Assembly (NCBI RefSeq): GCF_004342585.1
Contig: NZ_SLZQ01000004.1
Location: 62,001-126,000, forward strand
Direction of reading: 5' to 3'
Source: Paucimonas lemoignei
Lineage (GTDB): Bacteria; Pseudomonadota; Gammaproteobacteria; Burkholderiales; Burkholderiaceae_D
DNA length: 64,000 bases
The translations under genes and the position numbers were made by a program. The first letter of the stretch is position 1. Each line of letters opens with the position of its first letter. This document shows, piece after piece, positions 30,141 through 38,696 of this stretch. The notes beneath the pieces were generated by a model, which saw nothing but the letters and a program-made list of their open reading frames with translations, did not search any database and was not told the origin of the DNA.

Positions 30141-31298
30141 TTACAGCTCGCCGTAGGAATGGAGGCCCGACAGGAACATATTTACACCAAGGAAGGCAAA
30201 GGTCGTCACCAGCAAACCGACCAGCGCCCACCAAGCGGCAACCTGGCCGCGCAAGCCTTTCATGAGCCGCATATGCAGCCACGCCGCATAGTTCAGCCAT
30301 ACGATCAATGCCCAGGTTTCCTTCGGGTCCCAGGACCAGTAACCGCCCCAGGCTTCCGCGGCCCACAGGGCGCCCAGGATCGTGGCGATGGTAAAGAAGG
30401 CGAATCCGACCGCGATGGCCTTGTACATCACATCGTCGAGCAATTCCAGGGAAGGCAGCCGGTCAGCCAGCACGCCCTTCGATTTCAACAAGTAAGCAAC
30501 CGAAACCATCGCCGCCAGGGCAAACGTGCCATAGCCGATGAAGTTGGCCGGCACATGGATCTTCATCCACCAGCTTTGCAACGCCGGCACCAGCGGCTGA
30601 ATCTGCGCTGCATCACGACTGACCGAATACCAGAGCAGAAAGCCGACTGCCGCGGAAATAATCATCAACACGAATGCGCCCAACTGGCGCGTGCGGTAAT
30701 GGTCTTCGTAATACAGGTAAAACAAGGCCGTCAGCATGCAGAACAGCACAAACACTTCATAAAGATTGGATACCGGAATATGGCCAACATCGGAACCCAG
30801 CAGATAGGATTCATACCAGCGCACCAGCATGCCGGTAAAGCCCATCACAACTGCGGCCCAGCACAGCTTGCTGCCGAGCGAGTTGCCTGTTTCGGAACGG
30901 CTCAGCAAGCCGCCCCAATAAAACAAGTTGGACAGAAAGAACAACATACTCATCCACAATATCGCCGACTGGCTCGACAATAAATACTTGAGGAAGAATT
31001 TCTGGTTGGCCGCTTCCACCACGCCGCCGTACATGCTGATTGCAGCAAGGCTCAGCAATGCCAGCAAGGCCATGACCCAGCGAACCGGTTTCCAGTGCCA
31101 GCCAAGCCAGATAAAGGTCGGCGCCGACAGTACCAGGATACCTTGCTCGTAGTAATCCATGTAGGCATTGAAGCGCTGCAGCGCAAACAGCATGCCCGCC
31201 ATTAATGCCGCAGCATACAACCAGTCAACTAGCGACAGGCGCTTGAAAAAGCCAGGTTCCGGTGTATAAGCCTGAGCAGATTGTTGAGTCAGTTCCAT
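30141..31298 (-). CDS. ccsB: Cytochrome c biogenesis protein CcsB/CcsA (ResC-type)
   Basis: Haem-handling membrane protein of cytochrome c maturation system II. The product is 385 aa with about eight membrane spans and the WWD motif region WAAEAWGGYWSWDPKETWALIVW near the C-terminus, which binds haem in the HHP family. The ATG at 31298 has AGGAAAA upstream and is preferred over a longer in-frame start at 31349 that overlaps resB. Adjacent to resB (52 bp), forming the ligase pair. Confidence 0.95.
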   Translation of the reverse strand: MELTQQSAQAYTPEPGFFKRLSLVDWLYAAALMAGMLFALQRFNAYMDYYEQGILVLSAPTFIWLGWHWKPVRWVMALLALLSLAAISMYGGVVEAANQKFFLKYLLSSQSAILWMSMLFFLSNLFYWGGLLSRSETGNSLGSKLCWAAVVMGFTGMLVRWYESYLLGSDVGHIPVSNLYEVFVLFCMLTALFYLYYEDHYRTRQLGAFVLMIISAAVGFLLWYSVSRDAAQIQPLVPALQSWWMKIHVPANFIGYGTFALAAMVSVAYLLKSKGVLADRLPSLELLDDVMYKAIAVGFAFFTIATILGALWAAEAWGGYWSWDPKETWALIVWLNYAAWLHMRLMKGLRGQVAAWWALVGLLVTTFAFLGVNMFLSGLHSYGEL

Positions 31299-31350
31299 TA
31301 TATTTTCCTCATACCGTCGGCCCGCAGGCAGCTTGGCTATGTTTGGCAAA

Positions 31351-33495
31351 CTAGTTTACTGGTTTCTCCGGCGCGCCAGCACCGCTTTGCTTCAACTGTT
31401 GGGTCAACGTCGTGAATTCCTTGTCGAAATCCAGAGTCTTACGCTGGGCATTCATCGCCATGAGCGCGTGCGCGTTACTTGGTTCCCCGGATTTTACCCA
31501 TATCCAGACGCGGCGTTCACGTATGTACAGCATGGCAAAGATACCGAGCACCAGCAACAGGCAACCCAGATAGACAATATTTTTCCCTGGCGAACGGGTG
31601 ACTTGTAATACGGACGCTTTCACTTCGGTGAAATCCTTCAGCTGCAGGTACACAGGAGCACCGTAAGCAAAAGAATCCGCCAGTGCGTTGGCGGCAACCT
31701 GCATGAACTGCGCATGCTTTTCATTTCCCTCCGCCGGCTTCAAACCATCCTTGGCGCGCGCCGCCTGCCACAAATCCCACAAGGTGCCGTTCAGGATTTT
31801 CATGAAGATCTCTGCCGCCTTTTCCTGCTGAGCGGCCGGCACCTTCTGCAAAAAGCGCGACACGGCGATATAACCGGCATCCTGCTCGGCACCGGCGAAG
31901 ATGCCTAGGCCACGCAGTGCCGACGCCCGTAATTGTTCACGCAGGCTTGCGGTGGCGGCATCGCTGCCTGTCAGGGCGCGCTCGGCATAGCGGCGCGCAG
32001 CTTCGGCACGCAAGTCCGGATTCATGAGCGCCGCACGCAAGCGCATCCACTCGTCCACCGAACCGTTGTCATCGGCGGGAATGCGCAGATAACGGAAGCC
32101 TTCGCTGGGCGAGTCCCTCACGCCGGCAAGGAATACCTCCCCCGCTTCCGTCTCGACCGGCAACATGTAATTATGGAACTCACGGGCCTGGCCGGTCTTG
32201 TCGCGCAGCTTGTACTGTACGCTCGGGCCGATATTCTTGAATACCTTGCTGTCGGCGCCCTTGGCAGCCGATCCGAACTGCTTGTTCAGGCTGGTGGAAA
32301 ACCGCTCATTGAAGGATTGGCCGGCATTCACGGCGCGCACATCCTGGCCATTATTGGCCATGTTCTCGACATTAAATGGCCTGAAACCCGACCATTCCAC
32401 CGTATAGTCGCCAGCGTGCCCTTTCTCCAGCGGAGTCGAACCGCCCACTTCGCCGGCAATCGCGAAAGTCGTGCTGGCGTTGCCACTCATCGGATAGCCC
32501 ACCAGCTTGAGCTTGCTGCCGCCGTCATCGAAGCTGGATTGATACACCGCCATGCCCTTATGGATCAACGGCTGATTCACCTTGATTACCGTAGCAAACC
32601 GCTTGCCGGTGTCATGGTCGATCACGGTGACATGGCTGGCAAACAGCTTGGGCATGCCGGTCGAATAATGTTCGATGACGAACTTGTCGAGCTGAATCGT
32701 GAAGGGGAGCTCCTGGATCAGGACGCCTTTGCTGCGCTGCAGGATGGCGGTATTGCTGCTGGATCCTTCGGGAATGAAGGTATTGCCGCGGAAACTGGGA
32801 TTGCCTTCGCCAAGACGATGTTCCGCAGGGATCTGGGCAATGATGCCACTCCCCTCAAACGGGGTCTTGCCATACATCTTTTCCTGAAAACGAATCGGCA
32901 AATCCGAATCGAGCAAGCCGCCCAGGCAAATGATCACGATGGCGCTATGGGCGAAAATGTATCCCCATTTGCTGGCGCCGCCCCGCTTCGCCGTGACCAG
33001 CGCGGCATCGCCTGCCTCGCCCTTACTGACAACCTTGGTTCGATAGCCGGCGGCATGCAGCCTTGCGACGGCATAGCGGATGAAATCTGCCGCCGGCATG
33101 GATGCTTGCCACTCCGCCTTGTGGTGAAAATTGCGCAGCGATTGCTCCCGCACATTCTCGCGCCAGCTGCGTACATCCTTCAGCATCTTGGGCGCATTGC
33201 GCACGATGCAAAGCGAAGTCGACACTACCAGGAAGGCCATGATCAACAGGAACCACCAGACCGAGTACACGTTGTACAGGCCAAGCTTGTTGAAGACTTC
33301 AAACCAGAACGGCCCGAACTGGTTGACGTAATTATTCATTGGCTCGTTTTGCTTGAGCACCGTGCCAATGACGGATGCAATCGCGATCATCGCCAGCAGG
33401 CAGATCGCAAAGCGCATGGACGACAGCAGTTCAACCGCATCGGCCAGCCAGCGGCGCCTCGTATTGAGCTGTAGTCCGGAAGTCGTTGTTTCCAT
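31351..33495 (-). CDS. resB: Cytochrome c biogenesis protein ResB
   Basis: Partner of CcsB in system II haem ligation, 714 aa. Three transmembrane helices are seen near the N-terminus (about 25-45, 80-100, 175-195), then a large periplasmic domain and a final helix near 655-675. Family length in betaproteobacteria is about 700. The start codon is only 10 bp from the U-tract of the cytochrome c4 terminator, so expression may depend on readthrough or on a promoter hidden in that short gap. Confidence 0.95.
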   Translation of the reverse strand: METTTSGLQLNTRRRWLADAVELLSSMRFAICLLAMIAIASVIGTVLKQNEPMNNYVNQFGPFWFEVFNKLGLYNVYSVWWFLLIMAFLVVSTSLCIVRNAPKMLKDVRSWRENVREQSLRNFHHKAEWQASMPAADFIRYAVARLHAAGYRTKVVSKGEAGDAALVTAKRGGASKWGYIFAHSAIVIICLGGLLDSDLPIRFQEKMYGKTPFEGSGIIAQIPAEHRLGEGNPSFRGNTFIPEGSSSNTAILQRSKGVLIQELPFTIQLDKFVIEHYSTGMPKLFASHVTVIDHDTGKRFATVIKVNQPLIHKGMAVYQSSFDDGGSKLKLVGYPMSGNASTTFAIAGEVGGSTPLEKGHAGDYTVEWSGFRPFNVENMANNGQDVRAVNAGQSFNERFSTSLNKQFGSAAKGADSKVFKNIGPSVQYKLRDKTGQAREFHNYMLPVETEAGEVFLAGVRDSPSEGFRYLRIPADDNGSVDEWMRLRAALMNPDLRAEAARRYAERALTGSDAATASLREQLRASALRGLGIFAGAEQDAGYIAVSRFLQKVPAAQQEKAAEIFMKILNGTLWDLWQAARAKDGLKPAEGNEKHAQFMQVAANALADSFAYGAPVYLQLKDFTEVKASVLQVTRSPGKNIVYLGCLLLVLGIFAMLYIRERRVWIWVKSGEPSNAHALMAMNAQRKTLDFDKEFTTLTQQLKQSGAGAPEKPVN

Positions 33496-33504
33496 TTTCT
33501 CTAC

Positions 33505-33537
33505 AAAAAAGCAAAAGGGGTGGCTGATGCCACCCCC
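33505..33537 (-). terminator. Rho-independent terminator between cytochrome c4 gene and resB
   Basis: On the minus strand GGGGTGGC (33536-33529 complement) pairs with GCCACCCC (33524-33517) around a 4-nt loop, followed by TTTTGCTTTTTT. It lies directly before the resB start codon. Confidence 0.8.
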
Positions 33538-33566
33538 CCTTCAACCAGTTATTTCACTACGGCTTA

Positions 33567-34217
33567 TTATTTCAGACCTGCCACGTAATCGGCCACCGCC
33601 TGGATTTCCTGATCCGACAAGCGTTTGGCAATGGTGCTCATTTGCGCGCTATTGTTACGTGCGCCAGTACGGAAACTGGTCAGCTGTGCGGCAGTATAAT
33701 CCTGGTGTTGGCCAGCCAGACGGGCGAATTGGGCCGGGATGCCGGCACCGGTCGGGCTGTGGCAACCTGCGCAAGCCGGCACATTTTTTTCAGCGATACC
33801 GCCGCGGTAAATCTTCTTGCCAAGCTCAACGGTATCCTTGTTCTTGGCAGCGCCCGGCTTCTGTGCCTGCTGGCTCAGGTACGCCGAGATATTGCGGATA
33901 TCGTCGTCGTTCAGCGCCTTGGCGATGGTCGTCATGACGGGATTATTGCGCTGGGGCCCCTTGAAATCGTGCAGTTGCTTAGCCAGATAAGCTTCGTGCT
34001 GGCTGGCCAGCTTCGGATTCTGGGTAATGGTCGAATTACCGGCAGCGCCGTGGCAAGCCACGCAAGCCGTGATGTTGCGCGCCGCATCGCCGCTCGAGTA
34101 AATAGCCTCGCCGCGTGCCGGATCAGCTTTTTTGACAGGAGATTCTTCAGCAATCGCCATGGAGGACACGGCCAGCAAACCAACGCACAAGGATTTCAAA
34201 AATGGAGAGAATTTCAT
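33567..34217 (-). CDS. Dihaem cytochrome c4
   Basis: Periplasmic electron-transfer protein with two haem c groups. The product is 216 aa. A signal peptide ends near SMAIA|EES (about 23). CVACH at 52-56 and CAGCH at 149-153 are the two haem-attachment motifs, in two duplicated halves with methionine ligands in NNPVMTTIAK and NNSAQMSTIAK. Its neighbours resB and ccsB attach haem to such proteins. Divergent from engB. Confidence 0.95.
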   Translation of the reverse strand: MKFSPFLKSLCVGLLAVSSMAIAEESPVKKADPARGEAIYSSGDAARNITACVACHGAAGNSTITQNPKLASQHEAYLAKQLHDFKGPQRNNPVMTTIAKALNDDDIRNISAYLSQQAQKPGAAKNKDTVELGKKIYRGGIAEKNVPACAGCHSPTGAGIPAQFARLAGQHQDYTAAQLTSFRTGARNNSAQMSTIAKRLSDQEIQAVADYVAGLK

Positions 34218-34384
34218 TCAAACACCCTGAGACTTAATATTAATATTTTGGCCGCATGACGGCGTTTTGCCGTGCCCTGATAATTCCGCAGTCGGCTAGG
34301 TTTTGCAACGTAATTAACGCAACCTCATATTGTACAATAGCTTTTCGGCATTTCCGCTGTTTCACTGTATTTTCTGCCCACTCT

Positions 34385-35152
34385 ATGTCCCTACTCTGGC
34401 AAGCCCGTTTTTTCACCACAGTGAACCACTTGCGCGACCTTCCCCGGACGGAAGTCCCGGAAATCGCCTTCGCTGGCCGCTCCAATGCCGGCAAATCCAC
34501 GGCGATCAACACCCTGTGCAACCAGAAAAGGCTGGCTTTTGCTTCCAAGACCCCTGGTCGCACGCAGCACATTAATTATTTTTCCATCGGCGGCGCCCAT
34601 GTCGGCCAGCACCGCAAGGATGCCACCCGGGTCGAGGAAATCCGCGCCCTGCTGGTCGACTTGCCCGGCTATGGCTATGCCGAAGTATCCGGCACTGCCA
34701 AGCTGCACTGGCAAAAGCTGCTCGGCGACTATGTCCAGCGGCGCGAACAATTATGCGCCCTGGTCTTGATTGTCGATGCCCGACGCCCCTTCACCGACCT
34801 GGATCTACAAATGCTGGAATGGTTTGCGCCGACCGGCAAGCCCGTCCATTGCATTCTTTCGAAGGCGGACAAACTCAATCGCAACGAGCAAACCAATGCC
34901 CTGCGCCAGGCGCGCACGCTCTTGGCAAGTTACGTCGATGAAGATGGCAACCCGTTTCCGTTTACTGTCCAGCTCTTTTCCGCCTTGAAGCGGCAAGGCC
35001 TTGAAGAAGCCGAGGAACGCATCCTGGATTTGCTGGGCCTGCATGAAAATACCGATGCCAAGGAGATTCAATCGGCCGAAGCCGAATTGGCCTCGCCTGA
35101 TGCAAGCATTGACGATACAGATACAGATGATGAGGACAAAAAAAAGCCCTGA
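34385..35152 (+). CDS. engB: Ribosome biogenesis GTPase YihA/YsxC/EngB
   Basis: Essential GTPase acting in 50S subunit assembly. The product is 255 aa. G1 is GRSNAGKST at residues 31-39, G3 is DLPGYG, G4 is SKAD. A C-terminal extension of about 40 residues is acidic and low in complexity (ends [13 protein letters not shown]). The ATG at 34385 is chosen by homology (MSLLWQARF); the upstream in-frame stretch is not conserved-looking. The last codons overlap the terminator of the RNA candidate on the minus strand. Confidence 0.95.
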   Translation: MSLLWQARFFTTVNHLRDLPRTEVPEIAFAGRSNAGKSTAINTLCNQKRLAFASKTPGRTQHINYFSIGGAHVGQHRKDATRVEEIRALLVDLPGYGYAEVSGTAKLHWQKLLGDYVQRREQLCALVLIVDARRPFTDLDLQMLEWFAPTGKPVHCILSKADKLNRNEQTNALRQARTLLASYVDEDGNPFPFTVQLFSALKRQGLEEAEERILDLLGLHENTDAKEIQSAEAELASPDASIDDTDTDDEDKKKP

Positions 35153-35176
35153 AGAAAGGGGAGTATCTTCAGGGCA
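35138..35176 (-). terminator. Rho-independent terminator of the engB/hemB intergenic RNA
   Basis: Perfect 10-bp stem (35146-35155 with 35166-35175), 10-nt loop, then eight T on the minus strand (A-run 35138-35145). No annotated minus-strand gene lies upstream, so it implies an unannotated transcript. It overlaps the last five engB codons. Confidence 0.75.
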
Positions 35177-35268
35177 TGAACGCCTTATCGCTTTTGCCAC
35201 GATAGGCCCCGCTCAGGGAGGAGAAGCGGGAGGTGAACGAATCACCTGTAACTCAGAGTCTGATATTT
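35138..35268 (-). ncRNA. candidate structured small RNA between engB and hemB
   Basis: Read on the minus strand, this 130-nt stretch folds into four consecutive hairpins. First AGGTGA/TCACCT (around 35246-35231). Second CCCGCT/AGCGGG with loop TCTCCTCCCTG (around 35230-35208). Third CCTATCG/CGATAAGG with one bulge (around 35207-35183). Last a 10-bp stem GCCCTGAAGA/TCTTCAGGGC (35175-35146) followed by eight T, a textbook terminator. Two loops are C-rich and complementary to Shine-Dalgarno sequences. The 5' end and promoter are not clear. Alternative: a + strand leader of hemB; there the loops read GGGAGGAG and AGGGGAG, resembling CsrA sites, but no + strand terminator exists. Confidence 0.55.
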
Positions 35269-35302
35269 GCTAAAAGTTTCATCTATCTTCCAGATTATTT
35301 AG

Positions 35303-36346
<1,044 letters not shown>

Positions 36347-36377
36347 TCCATCGCCGACTTGCCGCCAGCGCTTTCTC

Positions 36378-37484
36378 ATGGATATTCTCTTCATCAGTGA
36401 ACGGCCGGTAGAGCGCCTCAGCGAAGGCGCTTCCGGCAATCTGCCGGAAGATGGCTTCCTCTGGATTGATGCCACCCATGAGGAAGTGGCAGCCGATGTG
36501 GCAGCGTGGCGCTCGACCGTTGAACGCTTTACTGGCGTCCAGCTGCACGACCTGCATGTCAGCGATGCGCTCAATCTGAAGCATCCCTCCTACTTCGATT
36601 CGACGCAAGACTACGAGCTACTCGTCTTTCGCAAACTGGCGCTGGCCAGGGAAGCCGATGGCGACAGCACAGCGTTGTCAGAAACCGAAAGCCGGCGCAA
36701 GATTCCGCCTGCCTTGACCAAGCTCGCCACCCAGCCCGTGACGTTCCTGCTGATGGATCGTGCGCTGGTGACGGTACATGGCGGGCCCAGCCGCACCATC
36801 GAGCAAGCCCGCAAGCGCCTGCTGGACTATCAGCCTAAAAACGGCAGCAGCCATGGCAGTCGCCCTGCCTCGTCTCCGCGCGAATTGATGCTGCGGCTGC
36901 TGAACGCGTTGGTCGACCAATACCTCGAGCTGCGCCAGCCCCTCACCACGCAGATCGATCGCTGGCAGCGCGCGCTGCTCAGTCCCCGCCGCCCTTTCAA
37001 CGACTGGATCGCCCTGCTCGACGCGCGCATCGAATTGCGCAAGCTCGACCTGTTATGCGAAGAACAGCACGATGCGCTGCAGGAGCTCCGCGACCACTTC
37101 ATCGATACCTGGCACGACAGCGACAATAGCCGCATCAGGGATTTGCTCCTGGTGCGGATCAACGATGTGATGGAACATGTGACGCGGGTATTGAATCATG
37201 CGCGCCGGCTCGAGGCCTCGATTGAATCGGCGGTGCAAATCCATTTCTCGGCCATGGCGCATCGCACCAGCGAGATCATGCGCACCTTGACGGTATTGAC
37301 TGCGCTGTTCATGCCCCTGACGCTCATTACCGGCATCTTCGGGATGAATTTCATCGACATGCCGCTCTTGAAAGACCGCGATGGCTTCTGGATCACGATG
37401 GGACTAATGGGCGTTACGGTTGTCATCGCCTTGCTGTTCTTTCGACGCAAGCGCTTCCTCGAAGACCGCAACACCGATAATTAG
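36378..37484 (+). CDS. CorA-family divalent cation transporter
   Basis: Inner-membrane magnesium (or zinc, ZntB-like) transporter. The product is 368 aa: a long cytosolic N-terminal domain, then two transmembrane helices at the extreme C-terminus separated by the signature GMN in GIFGMNFIDMPLL, and a basic tail. Metal specificity cannot be read from the sequence. It lies 31 bp after hemB and may share its transcript. Confidence 0.92.
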   Translation: MDILFISERPVERLSEGASGNLPEDGFLWIDATHEEVAADVAAWRSTVERFTGVQLHDLHVSDALNLKHPSYFDSTQDYELLVFRKLALAREADGDSTALSETESRRKIPPALTKLATQPVTFLLMDRALVTVHGGPSRTIEQARKRLLDYQPKNGSSHGSRPASSPRELMLRLLNALVDQYLELRQPLTTQIDRWQRALLSPRRPFNDWIALLDARIELRKLDLLCEEQHDALQELRDHFIDTWHDSDNSRIRDLLLVRINDVMEHVTRVLNHARRLEASIESAVQIHFSAMAHRTSEIMRTLTVLTALFMPLTLITGIFGMNFIDMPLLKDRDGFWITMGLMGVTVVIALLFFRRKRFLEDRNTDN

Positions 37485-37784
37485 CAACCCTTACTCCCTG
37501 TCTAACGTCCCGGCCATTGCGTCGCCTTGCGACCGGCACGCCGGTGAACGGCTTGAGTGCAAACGCTCCGGAACACAGCTGAGCTGAAATTCACCCGGCC
37601 TCTGACGAGGCGCAATCCATTGGCACCTTGATGACAGGTAATCTCTCGGAAGGCCGCCTTAGTTTTCTTGCCCGGCCCGACACATGGTCGCCGCCTGGCC
37701 TTCGCCCATGCCAGAGGAGCAGCCATCGGAGCATTATGCAGCAACAGGTTCGCGCGACGGCCTTCATTCTTTTGGAATCCAAAC
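37485..37784. other. 300-bp gap with no convincing gene
   Basis: Between the CorA-family gene and the 32-aa peptide gene no ORF has homology I recognise, and no tRNA or other RNA fold was found. A short hairpin (ACCGG/CCGGT near 37531) lacks a T-run. A 137-aa minus-strand reading (37502-37915) looks like chance. Confidence 0.5.
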
Positions 37785-37883
37785 ATGTTCCTATTCTTTT
37801 CCAACAAACTTGGCTGCCTAGGTTCAATCATCGTCTCGGTATTGTTGAGCTTGCTGCTCTTGTGGCTGTTCAATGTGATTTGA
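37785..37883 (+). CDS. Predicted 32-residue membrane peptide
   Basis: A short ORF, MFLFFSNKLGCLGSII continuing into a leucine/valine-rich helix and ending LFNVI. Residues about 10-31 form one transmembrane segment; a short polar FSNK precedes a GCLGS motif. A GGAA lies 9 bp before the ATG. The hydrophobic composition and a recollection of similar FSN-LGCLGS peptides in related genomes argue that it is real. Function unknown. Confidence 0.5.
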   Translation: MFLFFSNKLGCLGSIIVSVLLSLLLLWLFNVI

Positions 37884-37917
37884 ATCGCAGCCCGCCTTGT
37901 GCAAATGGCCAGCACAA

Positions 37918-37943
37918 TAAAAAACGCCCGGTTTCCCGGGCGT
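37918..37943 (-). terminator. Rho-independent terminator of the peroxiredoxin gene
   Basis: An 8-bp stem ACGCCCGG/CCGGGCGT with a 4-nt loop (37924-37943) is followed on the minus strand by TTTTTTAT, 17 bp after the peroxiredoxin stop. Confidence 0.85.
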
Positions 37944-37959
37944 GGTATAGCAAAGCGAT

Positions 37960-38598
37960 TTACTTGTTTGGCTGCGGCGTCAGGCGTAGGTAAGGACGCG
38001 GCGCGGTATACCCTTTCGGATACTTTTGTTTGATCACGGCTTCGTCCTGCACGGTCAACGGAATGATGACATCGTCGCCATCTCGCCAGTTACCCGGCGT
38101 TGCAACGGTATAGTTGTCGGTTAACTGCAAGGCATCGATCACGCGCAGCACTTCATCGAAGTTGCGCCCGGTGCTCATCGGATAAGTGATCGTCAGGCGG
38201 ATTTTCTTCTTCGGATCGATAACGAAAAGAGAACGTACCGTCGCCGTTTCCGATTGATTCGGATGGATCATATCGTACAGCGTCGAAACCGTTCTATCGG
38301 CGTCGGCAATAATCGGAAATCCCACCACGGTGTTCTGGGTTTCTTCGATATCCTTGATCCAGTCCTTGTGCTTCTCTGCCGGGTCGACCGACAAGGCAAT
38401 GGCCTTGACATTGCGCTTGGCAAATTCATCCTTGAGTTTGGCTGTCAGACCGAGTTCGGTCGTGCAAACCGGGGTGAAATCGGCCGGATGGGAAAACAGC
38501 ACCACCCAGGAGTCGCCAGCCCACTCATGGAACTTGATCCTGCCGATGGAGGAATCCTGCTCAAAATCAGGTGCAATATCGCCTAGATGCAAACTCAT
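37960..38598 (-). CDS. 1-Cys peroxiredoxin (Prx6-type)
   Basis: Thiol peroxidase reducing hydrogen peroxide and organic peroxides. The product is 212 aa. The peroxidatic cysteine is C45 in the PxxxTxxC motif PADFTPVC. No resolving cysteine is seen, and the length and C-terminal domain match the Prx6 group. A good Shine-Dalgarno AAGGAG lies before the ATG at 38598. A perfect palindrome lies about 80 bp upstream and may be an operator. Confidence 0.94.
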   Translation of the reverse strand: MSLHLGDIAPDFEQDSSIGRIKFHEWAGDSWVVLFSHPADFTPVCTTELGLTAKLKDEFAKRNVKAIALSVDPAEKHKDWIKDIEETQNTVVGFPIIADADRTVSTLYDMIHPNQSETATVRSLFVIDPKKKIRLTITYPMSTGRNFDEVLRVIDALQLTDNYTVATPGNWRDGDDVIIPLTVQDEAVIKQKYPKGYTAPRPYLRLTPQPNK

Positions 38599-38676
38599 GT
38601 CGCGCTCCTTATACGGTTATTTGTGCAGCAACAATATAACGGCGCGAACACGACTAGCCAACGACATTTATCAACT

Positions 38677-38696
38677 TAGCAAATTACAATTTGCTA
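38677..38696. promoter_or_regulatory. perfect palindrome, candidate operator upstream of peroxiredoxin gene
   Basis: TAGCAAATT (38677-38685) and AATTTGCTA (38688-38696) are perfect inverted repeats with a 2-bp centre. The site is 79 bp before the peroxiredoxin start and touches the dsbD stop codon (38694). It has no T-run, so a terminator role is unlikely. The binding protein is unknown. Confidence 0.4.

Noticed and set aside
37502-37915. 137-aa minus-strand frame downstream of the CorA-family gene
   Set aside because: No domain, no start signal, and it overlaps the more plausible 32-aa peptide gene and runs into the peroxiredoxin terminator.
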